Positions 27,385-34,756 are shown, numbered from the stretch's first letter. The stretch is 64,000 nt of DNA from an uncultured Psychroserpens sp. (GCA_947489585.1 CANLEE010000012.1:1-64000), one strand, 5' to 3'. Numbers and translations are program-made. Notes: generated from the sequence alone by a model not told the origin.

Positions 27385-28221
27385 ATGTCAAACACAATAT
27401 ATATAGGGTATTATTTCAAAGTCAAACCGCTTCAACCAGCTGTTGAAATTTTAATTGCAGAGTTAGGATATGCAGGTTTTGAAAGTTTTGTAGAGACCGA
27501 AGAAGGTGTTACGGCTTATATTCAGAAAGATGAATGGTATAAAGCAATTCTTGATGATATTCATGTTTTGAATTCTGATGAGTTTGAAATTTCTTTTACT
27601 TCAGAAGAGATAGAGCAAACCAACTGGAATGCCGAATGGGAAAAGAATTTTAGCCCAATTGTTGTAGATGGCAAATGTTCTGTTCGAGCACCTTTTCATG
27701 ACAAACCCAATACAGATTACGATATCATTATTGAGCCTAAAATGAGTTTTGGAACTGGTCATCATGAAACCACACATATGATGATTCAACATATTTTAGA
27801 AAATGATTTCACTGGAAAATCGGTATTAGATATGGGGTGTGGTACAGGAGTTCTAGCAATTCTTGCCGAAATGAAAGGCGCTAAACCTATCGACGCCATT
27901 GATTATGATAATTGGTGCTACCTCAATAGCCTTGAAAATGTAGATCGAAATAATTCTAATCACATCACTGTTTTAGAAGGTGATGCTAGTTTATTGCCAG
28001 GGCGACATTATGATATTGTGATTGCTAATATCAATAGAAATATTTTGCTCAATGATTTGGAGACTTATATAGATACATTAAATACTAATGGAATTCTATT
28101 CCTAAGTGGGTTTTATAATGATGATATTCCAATTATTGAAGGGGAGTGTGATAAATATGGATTAAAACACGTTGAAACTTTAGAAAGAAATAACTGGGTC
28201 GCTTTAAAGTTTGAAAAATAA
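27385..28221 (+). CDS. prmA: ribosomal protein L11 methyltransferase
   Basis: PrmA trimethylates L11 using S-adenosylmethionine. The 278-residue protein has a substrate-recognition N-terminal domain (about 1-100, including WNAEWEKNFSPI) and a Rossmann methyltransferase domain. In it, FGTGHHETT and the SAM-binding VLDMGCGTGVLAILA are followed by AIDYDNWC, and DIVIANINRNIL is motif IV. It is usually adjacent to tpiA and clpS in flavobacteria; here each is separated from it by accessory genes. Confidence 0.95.
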   Translation: MSNTIYIGYYFKVKPLQPAVEILIAELGYAGFESFVETEEGVTAYIQKDEWYKAILDDIHVLNSDEFEISFTSEEIEQTNWNAEWEKNFSPIVVDGKCSVRAPFHDKPNTDYDIIIEPKMSFGTGHHETTHMMIQHILENDFTGKSVLDMGCGTGVLAILAEMKGAKPIDAIDYDNWCYLNSLENVDRNNSNHITVLEGDASLLPGRHYDIVIANINRNILLNDLETYIDTLNTNGILFLSGFYNDDIPIIEGECDKYGLKHVETLERNNWVALKFEK

Positions 28222-28298
28222 GAATAGTTCAGTATTATTTTATTTATTCGATGAATTACTCAAAATATTAACAAAAAAATTTTATTATATACTAAAAG

Positions 28299-28321
28299 TA
28301 CGGGAAAACCGTAATTTTTTT
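28299..28321 (+). terminator. short intrinsic terminator after prmA
   Basis: TACGG, loop GAAAA, CCGTA (28299-28313) followed by A and seven T. The 5-bp stem is short but GC-rich at its closing end and the T run is strong. It is 78 bp downstream of the prmA stop. Confidence 0.55.
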
Positions 28322-28335
28322 GTTTTAATAATGTT

Positions 28336-28359
28336 TACCTTTGAAATGATAATTATCAT
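28336..28359 (+). promoter_or_regulatory. -7 element with a palindrome over the predicted transcription start
   Basis: TACCTTTG (28336-28343) fits TAnnTTTG. Two bases later the perfect 14-bp palindrome ATGATAATTATCAT (28346-28359) covers the expected start point, a common place for a repressor operator. Its half sites resemble Fur boxes (TGATAAT) but without the usual central base. The metalloprotease gene starts 96 bp further on. Confidence 0.45.
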
Positions 28360-28454
28360 GGTTTAGGTTAAAATAGTTGTAAGAAAATTAGCTAGTTTAA
28401 TTTAGACTTTCCCTGCCTACTCGCTTATTATTTATTAACTTAATTTACTCAAAA

Positions 28455-29492
28455 ATGAAAAATTTTAAATTTTTGACCATGGTTGGTCTATGCCTAGTAT
28501 TTTCTTTTCAATCTTGTGAAAAAGACAATATTACAGAGGATATTTCAAATCTAAATGATGACATAATTATCAATATGAACAGTTTAGATAATAGGGCTTT
28601 AATAAAAGATACAGATTTATTAAATGCTATTCATGCCTTAGATATTGATGTAGGATTAGTGTCTATTGGAGATTTTCATTTACCTGACGGAACAATAGAA
28701 GAACGAATTTATATAGGAAGTGATATTACGTTCACCCGAGATGAACTGGAATTATTAGTAGGTAGTAGTTCTGCTTTTGATCGTCAATATAGAACGTTTA
28801 ATTTAGTAACAGGAAATAATCAAACTATTAATATTCTTGGTTATACTGGAGGTAGTCAAGCCTTATCTAGTAAAGCGCAAACAGGTTTAACTAGAGCAGT
28901 TGCTAATTATAATAACATTAGCAATATGACACTTCAGTTTAATTTGACTTTTGGAACTAATTACCAAGCCGCTGATATGGTGGTATATGATAACTCTGTA
29001 AATACACCTAATAGTCAAGGTGGTGTAGCTGGTTTTCCGACATCAGCTGGAGAGCCTAATAAGTTTGTTCAAATTTATAATATTGAACAATTTTCTACAG
29101 GTGTAAATGAGCATGTAATTACTCATGAAATTGGACACTCTATTGGTTTTCGTCATTCAGACTGGTTTGATCGTTTAAGCTGCCCTGTATCTTTTCAAGG
29201 TAATGAAGGAGCAGGTTCAGATGGTGCTGTGCATATATCTGGAACTCCAACAGGAAGAGACCTAACGTCGGTTATGCAAGCTTGTTTTTCCACAAGTGTA
29301 AGTGGAAATTTTAATAATAATGACATTACTGCTCTAAGAGCTATGTATCCTGCAAGTACTGCTGGTCCTTGTGACGGTGTATCAGAATGGCAAAGTGGAG
29401 TGAGCTATAGTATTGGTGATCGTGTTACTTATTTTGGCAACCTTTACGAACGCGTGAGTGGTGGTTGGGCTTTTATAGGACCATGTAATTAA
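28455..29492 (+). CDS. secreted zinc metalloprotease (M57-like) with C-terminal carbohydrate-binding module
   Basis: A 345-residue lipoprotein or secreted protease. The N terminus has a signal ending FSFQSCEKD (Cys at about residue 21). The metzincin-type zinc site HEIGHSIGFRH covers residues 224-234, with His 224, 228 and 234 and Glu 225. SVMQACF about 50 residues later supplies the Met-turn. This agrees with the M57 family of Bacteroidetes and myxobacteria. The last 45 residues, CDGVSEWQSGVSYSIGDRVTY and GNLYERVSGGW, look like a CBM5/12 chitin-binding module. The protease probably acts outside the cell on polymer-bound protein. It lies between prmA and clpS with its own promoter. Confidence 0.85.
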   Translation: MKNFKFLTMVGLCLVFSFQSCEKDNITEDISNLNDDIIINMNSLDNRALIKDTDLLNAIHALDIDVGLVSIGDFHLPDGTIEERIYIGSDITFTRDELELLVGSSSAFDRQYRTFNLVTGNNQTINILGYTGGSQALSSKAQTGLTRAVANYNNISNMTLQFNLTFGTNYQAADMVVYDNSVNTPNSQGGVAGFPTSAGEPNKFVQIYNIEQFSTGVNEHVITHEIGHSIGFRHSDWFDRLSCPVSFQGNEGAGSDGAVHISGTPTGRDLTSVMQACFSTSVSGNFNNNDITALRAMYPASTAGPCDGVSEWQSGVSYSIGDRVTYFGNLYERVSGGWAFIGPCN

Positions 29493-29544
29493 TTATAATT
29501 TTTAATATAAAGAGTTAGTCACTCTAATATATTAATCTATGAAA

Positions 29545-29572
29545 GGGTTGTTTGATTTTAATTAAACAACCC
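29545..29572 (+). terminator. hairpin after the metalloprotease gene
   Basis: GGGTTGTTT (29545-29553) pairs with AAACAACCC (29564-29572) around a 10-base loop. Only a short T run (ATTTTC) follows, so it is weak by sequence. Confidence 0.55.
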
Positions 29573-29763
29573 ATTTTCATGTGTGTTTTTGACAATGTAA
29601 TAGAATTACGTTGCACTAACCTTAAGTTTAAATATTGTTATTACAATAATTTTGAAAGACCTCTGTTCTATGAATGGAAGTCTTTTTTATTGAAGCCTTT
29701 TTTTGTAATTTTACAATATAGAAAATAACCAACCTCATTAATTTAATAGCGATGCACCAAATA

Positions 29764-30039
29764 ATGAGTACCAAAGAAAAAGTAAAAGAAGAAGTACTAG
29801 TCGACACCTTAGAGAAACCTCTCAACGAGATTGTTGTATATAATGATGATGTTAATACCTTTGATCATGTCATTGATACGTTAATCTATGCATGCGATCA
29901 TACACCAGAACAGGCTGAACAATGTTCAATCATAGTGCATTATAAAGGACAATGTACGGTAAAAACAGGTGAGTATAAAGAGTTAGAACCTCGTTGTACA
30001 ATGCTTTTAGAAGCGGGTTTAAGCGCTGAGATTATTTAG
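29764..30039 (+). CDS. clpS: ClpS, adaptor of ClpAP protease
   Basis: ClpS binds N-degron substrates and delivers them to ClpA/ClpP. The core NEIVVYNDDVNTFDHVIDTL and HTPEQAEQCSIIVHYKG contain the family's substrate-pocket residues, ending GLSAEII. ATG 29764 is chosen because it gives the usual flavobacterial N terminus MSTKEKV; an ATG four codons earlier (29752) is possible. The stop overlaps the stop of the convergent HMA gene by 4 bases (30036-30039). Confidence 0.93.
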   Translation: MSTKEKVKEEVLVDTLEKPLNEIVVYNDDVNTFDHVIDTLIYACDHTPEQAEQCSIIVHYKGQCTVKTGEYKELEPRCTMLLEAGLSAEII

Positions 30040-30305
30040 CTATTTAGTCGCCCAACCGCGCAACTTACAAAAGATTTCGCCTTTTTAGTTAACGGGTTAG
30101 ATGCACCTTCAACTGGATATCCTAAAGTAGATAATAATGTTATGGCAGCATCTAATTGTTGCGCTTCGTTGTAGTTAAAACTAACGGTGTGGGATGCGTT
30201 GTCTACATTAACAGTATTGATCCCTTCTAAGTTTTCTAAACGCGTTGTTATGGTATGCGCACAACCACCACATTTTAGGTTTTGTATTTGTAATGTACTT
30301 TCCAT
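30036..30305 (-). CDS. heavy-metal-associated (HMA) domain protein
   Basis: An 89-residue cytoplasmic protein. The metal-binding loop CGGC is at residues 12-15 in QNLKCGGCAHTI, and the ferredoxin-like fold continues with NVDNASHTVSFNY and LSTLGYPVEG. ATG 30305 is preferred over an upstream ATG at 30326, because it starts 2 bases after the stop of the MBL-rhodanese gene and gives the standard MESTLQIQNL. It is thus the last gene of the sulfur operon. Such proteins usually carry Cu(I) or other thiophilic metals; the metal here is unknown. A C-terminal tail KKAKSFVSCAVGRL adds another Cys. Confidence 0.88.
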   Translation of the reverse strand: MESTLQIQNLKCGGCAHTITTRLENLEGINTVNVDNASHTVSFNYNEAQQLDAAITLLSTLGYPVEGASNPLTKKAKSFVSCAVGRLNS

Positions 30306-30307
30306 AC

Positions 30308-31714
30308 TTATAAAGTTGACGGACAAACAAAATCCGTAGTTGGTAAATCTGTTTTTTTAATAGCTCCAAAACCTCCAGCGACATCGACTAAGTTATGATA
30401 GCCTCTCGCTTTTAAAATGGAAGCAGCAATAACACTTCTATAGCCTCCAGCACAATGGATATGATAGGTCTTGTCTTTTGAGACCTCACTCATTTGCTCA
30501 TTGATAAAGTCTAAAGCAAAATGTTGCGCATTTTCTAGATGCATACTATTATACTCACCATCTTTTCTAACATCTAAAATATTAACGTCTCCATTTTTGA
30601 CTCGGTCTGCAAATGTTTCAGCAGAAATTGACTCAAGTGTATCAATGTCTTTTCCTGCGGAAACCCAAGCATCTATTCCACCTTCTAAATACCCTAAAGT
30701 ATTATCGTAGCCTACACGAGATAAACGTGTTACAGCTTCTTGGCTTTTTCCTTCTGGAACGACTAAAAGAATGGGTTGTTTAATATCAGTGATTAAGGCG
30801 CCAACCCAAGGAGCAAACCCACCATTTAATCCAATAAAAATCGAATTAGGAATATGTCCTTTAATAAAATCACTTTGTGGTCTAACATCAAGAACTAAAG
30901 CCTCTTCATGATTAGCCATGGCTTCAAAGTCTTCAGGATTAAGAGCGATATTACCTGTTTTTAAAACAGCTTCAAACGTGTCATATCCAGTCTTATTTAG
31001 CATGGCGTTTTTTGCAAAATACTGAGGAGGAGGCGCAATACCATCGAGAACTTCTTCTACAAATTCAGCTTTGGTCATATCTTCCCTAAGTGCATAGTTG
31101 GTTTTCTTTTGGTCTCCTATGGTGCCAACCGTTTCTTTACTAAGGTTTTTTCCGCAGGCAGAACCTGCACCATGAGCTGGATACACAATGACATCATCAG
31201 CTAAAGTCATTATTTTATGTCTAAGGGAATCATAGAGCATCGCTGCTAAATCCTCTTTTGTTAGATCCGATTTAATTGCTAAATCTGGTCGACCAACGTC
31301 GCCTAAAAATAGCGTGTCTCCAGAAAAAATAGCGTGATTATTTCCGTTTTGATCAATTAATAAATAAGTGGTTGATTCTAAAGTGTGACCAGGTGTGTGT
31401 AATGCTTTGATCGTAATGTCACCAAGTTTAAATTCTTCGTTATCAACTGCTGAATGGATATCATACGTTGTTTCTGCGCCTGGACCAAATACTATTGTAG
31501 CACCAGTTTTCTTTGCTAAATCAACGTGACCTGATACAAAGTCGGCATGGAAATGTGTTTCAAAAATATATTTGATTTTTGCGTTATTTTTATTCGCTTT
31601 ATCAATATATGAATGCGTCTCTCTAAGCGGATCAATAATCGCTACTTCACCATTAGATTCTATATAATAGGCGCCTTGCGCTAAACAGCTGGTATATAAT
31701 TGTTCTATTTTCAT
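30308..31714 (-). CDS. persulfide dioxygenase-rhodanese fusion (CstB/ETHE1-like MBL protein)
   Basis: A 468-residue, three-domain protein. Residues 1-250 are a metallo-beta-lactamase domain with THFHAD (His 54, His 56, Asp 58), HTPGH (His 110) and SGDTLF (Asp 133), as in ETHE1-type persulfide dioxygenases. Residues about 260-360 are a rhodanese domain that lacks the active Cys (LLVVPEGKSQEA in its place). Residues about 370-468 are an active rhodanese with Cys 421 in HIHCAGGYRS. Together they should oxidise glutathione- or CoA-type persulfides to sulfite and transfer sulfane sulfur, giving thiosulfate, as in CstB. It is followed at 2 bp by the HMA gene and preceded by two YeeE/YedE genes. Confidence 0.93.
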   Translation of the reverse strand: MKIEQLYTSCLAQGAYYIESNGEVAIIDPLRETHSYIDKANKNNAKIKYIFETHFHADFVSGHVDLAKKTGATIVFGPGAETTYDIHSAVDNEEFKLGDITIKALHTPGHTLESTTYLLIDQNGNNHAIFSGDTLFLGDVGRPDLAIKSDLTKEDLAAMLYDSLRHKIMTLADDVIVYPAHGAGSACGKNLSKETVGTIGDQKKTNYALREDMTKAEFVEEVLDGIAPPPQYFAKNAMLNKTGYDTFEAVLKTGNIALNPEDFEAMANHEEALVLDVRPQSDFIKGHIPNSIFIGLNGGFAPWVGALITDIKQPILLVVPEGKSQEAVTRLSRVGYDNTLGYLEGGIDAWVSAGKDIDTLESISAETFADRVKNGDVNILDVRKDGEYNSMHLENAQHFALDFINEQMSEVSKDKTYHIHCAGGYRSVIAASILKARGYHNLVDVAGGFGAIKKTDLPTTDFVCPSTL

Positions 31715-31773
31715 AGGAATGTCATATTTAACTCCAATATTGAAGGTATTAATGCTAAGTACATTTTACCTGC

Positions 31774-31816
31774 CAAAGATACGAAGTATTCTGTTTTATA
31801 AACTGACAAAAGTCAG
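31774..31816 (-). promoter_or_regulatory. internal promoter and candidate Crp/Fnr-type operator before the persulfide dioxygenase
   Basis: On the minus strand TATCTTTG (31781-31774) fits the -7 element. About 22 bases upstream lies the inverted repeat CTGAC-AAAA-GTCAG (31803-31816). The TGAC-N4-GTCA form resembles sites of the Crp/Fnr family, which often controls sulfur and redox genes. No regulator gene is present in the window. Confidence 0.45.
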
Positions 31817-31822
31817 CTTTAA

Positions 31823-32230
31823 CTAATGCGGTAACTTATCTTTTATAATTCCGTATACAAATGTGCCTAAGAGCGCAGCTGCAATAACTACAATGACAGA
31901 AAATGCACCAGTACCAACTAAAATATACATAGGGCCTGGGCAAGCACCAGATAATGCCCAACCTAATCCAAAGATTGTACCGCCAATAATATAGCGCGGT
32001 AAACCTTTTGCTTTTTTAGGAACCGTCATAAATTCTCCTTCAATATTCTTGAATTTTTTAGACAATAAAAGCAATAGTATTCCTGTAATAACGGCAGTGC
32101 CAATAATGCCATACATATGAAACGATTCAAATTTGAACATTTCATAGATGCGATACCATGAGACAGCTTCAGATTTTACGAGTACGATTCCGAAGATAAT
32201 TCCGACGAATAAAAATTTTAAATACTTCAT
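31823..32230 (-). CDS. YeeE/YedE-family membrane protein, small subunit (DUF6691-like)
   Basis: A 135-residue membrane protein with four predicted helices. The Cys-containing motif GTIFGLGWALSGACPGPMYI (about residues 75-95) is the half-site that passes thiosulfate or sulfane sulfur in the TsuA/YeeE transporter. Start ATG 32230 (MKYLKFLFVG) is chosen over ATG 32239, since it avoids overlap and leaves one base after the preceding gene's stop. It works with the next upstream gene: the two halves of YeeE are encoded as separate subunits here. Sulfur uptake or export feeds the persulfide dioxygenase downstream. Confidence 0.9.
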   Translation of the reverse strand: MKYLKFLFVGIIFGIVLVKSEAVSWYRIYEMFKFESFHMYGIIGTAVITGILLLLLSKKFKNIEGEFMTVPKKAKGLPRYIIGGTIFGLGWALSGACPGPMYILVGTGAFSVIVVIAAALLGTFVYGIIKDKLPH

Positions 32231-32231
32231 A

Positions 32232-32792
32232 TTAACCAAAGATTAAAGGGAATAGTAAATGAATCATAATTAAACCGCCTAAAAAGAAGCCAATAACTGC
32301 AATAAGCGATGGTAATTGTAAACTACTCAGACCTGTAATGGCGTGACCAGAAGTACAACCACCAGCATAACGTGTTCCGAAGCCAACAAGAAATCCGCCA
32401 ATAATTAAAATGGCTAGTCCTTTTATACTAAAAACAGCATCCCAACTATATAATTCTGCTGGGAGTAAGGATTGTCCTGCATTTTCAAAACCAAGTGTGC
32501 CAAGTGTTTTAACCGTTTCTGGATTGAGATCAATGGTAGTTGGCACAGAAAGATAAAAATGTGCTATAAAGCCACCTATAATAGCGCCTAAAACAACAGT
32601 AAGGTTCCAACGTTGGGCTTTCCAATCGAAATCAAAGAATTTAACAGATTTGCCGGCACCTCCAATGGCACAAAGGGTTCTGAGGTTGGAGGACATGCCA
32701 AATGTTTTTCCGAAATAAATAAGGACAAACATGATGATGGCTATTAATGGACCACTTATATACCATGGCCAAGGTTCTAGAATTACTTCCAT
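32232..32792 (-). CDS. YeeE/YedE-family membrane protein, large subunit
   Basis: A 186-residue membrane protein with five predicted helices and the Cys motif GFGTRYAGGCTSGHAITGLSSLQLPSL (written here only for its GGCTSGH core, about residues 128-134), plus TLCAIGG near residue 45. It pairs with the following small subunit to make a two-part TsuA-like thiosulfate or sulfur channel. The frame extends to a TTG at 32816, but that TTG belongs to a TATTTTTG promoter element (32814-32821 on the minus strand), so ATG 32792 (MEVILEPWPWYISGPL) is the better start. It heads the sulfur operon, running away from tRNA-Arg. Confidence 0.9.
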   Translation of the reverse strand: MEVILEPWPWYISGPLIAIIMFVLIYFGKTFGMSSNLRTLCAIGGAGKSVKFFDFDWKAQRWNLTVVLGAIIGGFIAHFYLSVPTTIDLNPETVKTLGTLGFENAGQSLLPAELYSWDAVFSIKGLAILIIGGFLVGFGTRYAGGCTSGHAITGLSSLQLPSLIAVIGFFLGGLIMIHLLFPLIFG

Positions 32793-32813
32793 AAATGCGT
32801 GTGAAATTAAATT

Positions 32814-32821
32814 CAAAAATA
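32814..32821 (-). promoter_or_regulatory. -7 element of the YeeE/YedE operon
   Basis: On the minus strand TATTTTTG fits TAnnTTTG and ends 21 bases before ATG 32792. It makes the TTG at 32816 an unlikely start. Confidence 0.5.
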
Positions 32822-32846
32822 AGAATTTAGATTTTTGAAATAATAG

Positions 32847-32879
32847 TTTGGATATAAATTAATAAAAATAGTATATTTG
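32847..32879 (+). promoter_or_regulatory. promoter of tRNA-Arg
   Basis: TTTG (32847-32850), 21 bases, then TATATTTG (32872-32879). The tRNA begins 15 bases later. Confidence 0.65.
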
Positions 32880-32893
32880 CACCCACAAAATAA

Positions 32894-32967
32894 GGCCATG
32901 TGGCGCAACTGAATAGCGCACTTGATTACGGCTCAAGAGGTTGCAGGTTTGAATCCTGCCATGGTCA
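32894..32967 (+). tRNA. tRNA-Arg (anticodon ACG)
   Basis: Acceptor arm GGCCATG (32894-32900) pairs with CATGGTC (32960-32966). The anticodon stem CTTGA/TCAAG holds the loop TTACGGC, so the anticodon is ACG (expected to be modified to ICG). The T arm GCAGG-TTTGAAT-CCTGC is intact. A at 32967 is the discriminator and no CCA is encoded. The gene is 74 nt long. Confidence 0.97.
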
Positions 32968-32976
32968 CGAATAAAC

Positions 32977-33013
32977 AAAAAAAGCAAGCAAAATAAAATA
33001 GCTTGCTTTTTTT
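32977..33013 (+). terminator. intrinsic terminator of tRNA-Arg
   Basis: AAAGCAAGC (32981-32989) pairs with GCTTGCTTT (33001-33009) around an 11-base A-rich loop, with further A/T pairing and a T run to 33013. Confidence 0.8.
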
Positions 33014-33250
33014 ATTTTGTGTTTTTTTTGTTTTCAAAGCGGAGCTTTGTCAGGAAAGACGGAGTCAATCTAGTTTAACACTTTCTTCAACTATTTTCCA
33101 AGTCTCCATAAATTTGCTTCAATCTTGATTAGGATTTGTAAGATTCTGTCCTAATTATTGTACACAGTATATTGTTATTAAATTTAATCTATTGAAGGTT
33201 TTGAGATTAAGATTTTTTAATTTAAAAAAACAAGTTTCACTATTTCATTT
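33014..33250. other. non-coding gap after tRNA-Arg
   Basis: AT-rich, with no gene-like frame, hairpin or promoter that I can support. No repeat of the tRNA 3' end was noticed here or further right. Confidence 0.5.
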
Positions 33251-34429
33251 TCACGGCAAGCGTACATGGTTTTCCCAGCTCCATCCAGAACCATCCCAAA
33301 ATATGCTTGAAATAAAAAATGGTGAATCATTAACCGCTTGTTTTAAATTTGTTAAAACAAACACTCGGTCGGGAATTTGTATAGCTTCACTTGGTCCGCT
33401 TTTCACTAAGTGTGGCATGGTTCCGTTAATTAAGTTACCATGGTTATATGATATCCAATTTCCATTACTATAATATCGTTGTTGCAATGAGGATTTATCA
33501 ATTCTGGTAAGTAAGCTCAAAAATAATTTTCCATCATTCATTGTAATTGGTGAACTAGCATTTGGTGTCTTGTCATGCCTAGACCATACCCAACTATTTC
33601 CGTTAATATATCTTTCATTTAAATAACCGTCCTGACAAACTGTAAATATTTTACGAGAAGGCATCATAGGCGCTCCAAGATATACAATTCTGGTCTTACC
33701 TCCATTTATATAATGTCCGGTTGTATATCCTATTGCAGCACCAGTAATTCCACCAATAATAGCTCCTGGTAAGCCGCCAATTAAAGCACCTATAATCGCA
33801 CCTATAATCGCACCTATAACCGCACCTAATATATGCCTTAAGCTTACTCTAGATAATAATAAACTGGGTGGTTTTTTATGGTTACTCCAATGCCATATAT
33901 TATTTGAATCTTGTCTTAGCTCTCTTAAATTTCCGCTTTTATCTATAATAAAGAGACGACCATCGTGCATTGCAATAGGAAAAGCGCTCTCAGAAAAACC
34001 TTCTCGTCCAAAAAACAATCGAGATGGTTTGCCCATATTCTCCCATGACCAAGTGTTGTTACTTGTTCTGTGTCGCCTGTATAAGTTTTTATCACTGCAA
34101 GCTACAAAAAGTGAATTGTTAAACATAGCACCACCACAAGGTGAAGTGCAGATTATAGTTTGGCTTGGTGATCCATGGTTAATCCATTTTGCTGTTGGAA
34201 TATTAAATTCCAGTAATTGTTTATTCTCTGCAACTATAAAGAGACTTTCATCATTTACGTTACTAATATAATTATGGTCTTTTAAATTGTGCCCGCTAGG
34301 GTGTCCTCTATTAATGAGTGGTCTCCAAATATTATTCACATTTTGTAGTTCAAATAAATTATTCTGAAATACAAAAAATAAAGAAGAATTGTTAACAACA
34401 ACTCCGAGTGGCAAATGGCTTGGTATCAT
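33251..34429 (-). CDS. orphan propeller/lectin-like protein with central glycine zipper
   Basis: A 392-residue protein that I do not recognise. The first part (1-190) has four or five repeats of about 45 residues: short strands such as SLFVACSDKNLYRR and RLFIIDKSGNLREL, then WSWENMGKP or WHWSNHKKP, as in small beta-propeller lectins. A glycine zipper follows at about residues 200-245 (GAIIGAIIGALIGG then GAIIGGITGAAIG), long enough to span a membrane once or twice. More blades follow (about 245-392; KIFTVCQDGYLNERY, WVWSRHDKTP, WSWENHVRLP). There is no N-terminal signal peptide. A membrane-inserting lectin or toxin-like protein is one possibility, unproven. It stands alone, with TACGTA motifs upstream. 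Confidence 0.7.
   Translation of the reverse strand: MIPSHLPLGVVVNNSSLFFVFQNNLFELQNVNNIWRPLINRGHPSGHNLKDHNYISNVNDESLFIVAENKQLLEFNIPTAKWINHGSPSQTIICTSPCGGAMFNNSLFVACSDKNLYRRHRTSNNTWSWENMGKPSRLFFGREGFSESAFPIAMHDGRLFIIDKSGNLRELRQDSNNIWHWSNHKKPPSLLLSRVSLRHILGAVIGAIIGAIIGALIGGLPGAIIGGITGAAIGYTTGHYINGGKTRIVYLGAPMMPSRKIFTVCQDGYLNERYINGNSWVWSRHDKTPNASSPITMNDGKLFLSLLTRIDKSSLQQRYYSNGNWISYNHGNLINGTMPHLVKSGPSEAIQIPDRVFVLTNLKQAVNDSPFFISSIFWDGSGWSWENHVRLP
33786..33833 (-). repeat. 12-bp tandem repeat coding the glycine zipper
   Basis: Four copies of GCACCTATAATC (plus strand), the last two with changes. Each copy encodes four residues (GAII). Slippage would change the zipper length in steps of four residues without a frameshift. 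Confidence 0.85.
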
Positions 34430-34563
34430 AATTGGTTAGTTTTAATTGTGTACAACTAGCTATATAATAACAAAACCCACGTCTATTCGATGTTGTTAAC
34501 TAGATATACATACATTTTGTACGTATTTATAGCTTTAAATGTACTTCTATCTGCAGATATATC

Positions 34564-34583
34564 TATACGTAGAACTACGTATA
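34564..34583. promoter_or_regulatory. TACGTA-GAAC-TACGTA palindromic motif (copy 1)
   Basis: Two TACGTA hexamers (34566-34571 and 34576-34581) separated by GAAC, inside a 9-bp inverted repeat with a 2-base centre. The nearest edge is about 136 bp upstream of the propeller-like gene (minus strand, ATG at 34429). A third TACGTA is at 34520-34525. The same arrangement occurs at 44700-44715. Confidence 0.5.
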
Positions 34584-34603
34584 TTTAATATAAACAAGCT
34601 TTT

Positions 34604-34756
34604 TTAACCCAAAGCACGCATTGTCACATAAACCCGCCAGCCAATAATGGCTAACTGAAATTTAGTAGCTTTGCTAAGATCTAACTGTTGTTTGGTAAAA
34701 CTAGGTAAGAGTATTTTGTTGAGTTTGGCAAGTCCTTTAAAGAAATTTTGCTTCAT
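34604..34756 (-). CDS. conserved small flavobacterial protein, 50 residues
   Basis: The minus strand from ATG 34756 to TAA 34604 encodes 50 residues: MKQNFFKGLAKLNKILLPSF, then TKQQLDLSKATKFQLAIIGW and RVYVTMRALG. I recall near-identical small proteins in other Flavobacteriaceae, always with the core LAK(L/I)NK-x-LLPS(Y/F), LDLSKA and QLAIIGWR, sometimes mislabelled as SsrA-binding protein. It is basic, with a short amphipathic helix; function is unknown. An open frame on the opposite strand at 34671-34856 is its shadow. It lies between the possible 16-codon peptide upstream and the TACGTA motif downstream. Confidence 0.78.
   Translation of the reverse strand: MKQNFFKGLAKLNKILLPSFTKQQLDLSKATKFQLAIIGWRVYVTMRALG

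Noticed and set aside
33060..33200. Possible small RNA gene downstream of the tRNA-Arg terminator
   Set aside because: No promoter or second terminator could be found.
33192..33473. 93-codon plus-strand frame near tRNA-Arg
   Set aside because: It is antisense to the 3' end of the propeller-like gene and has no signal or domain.
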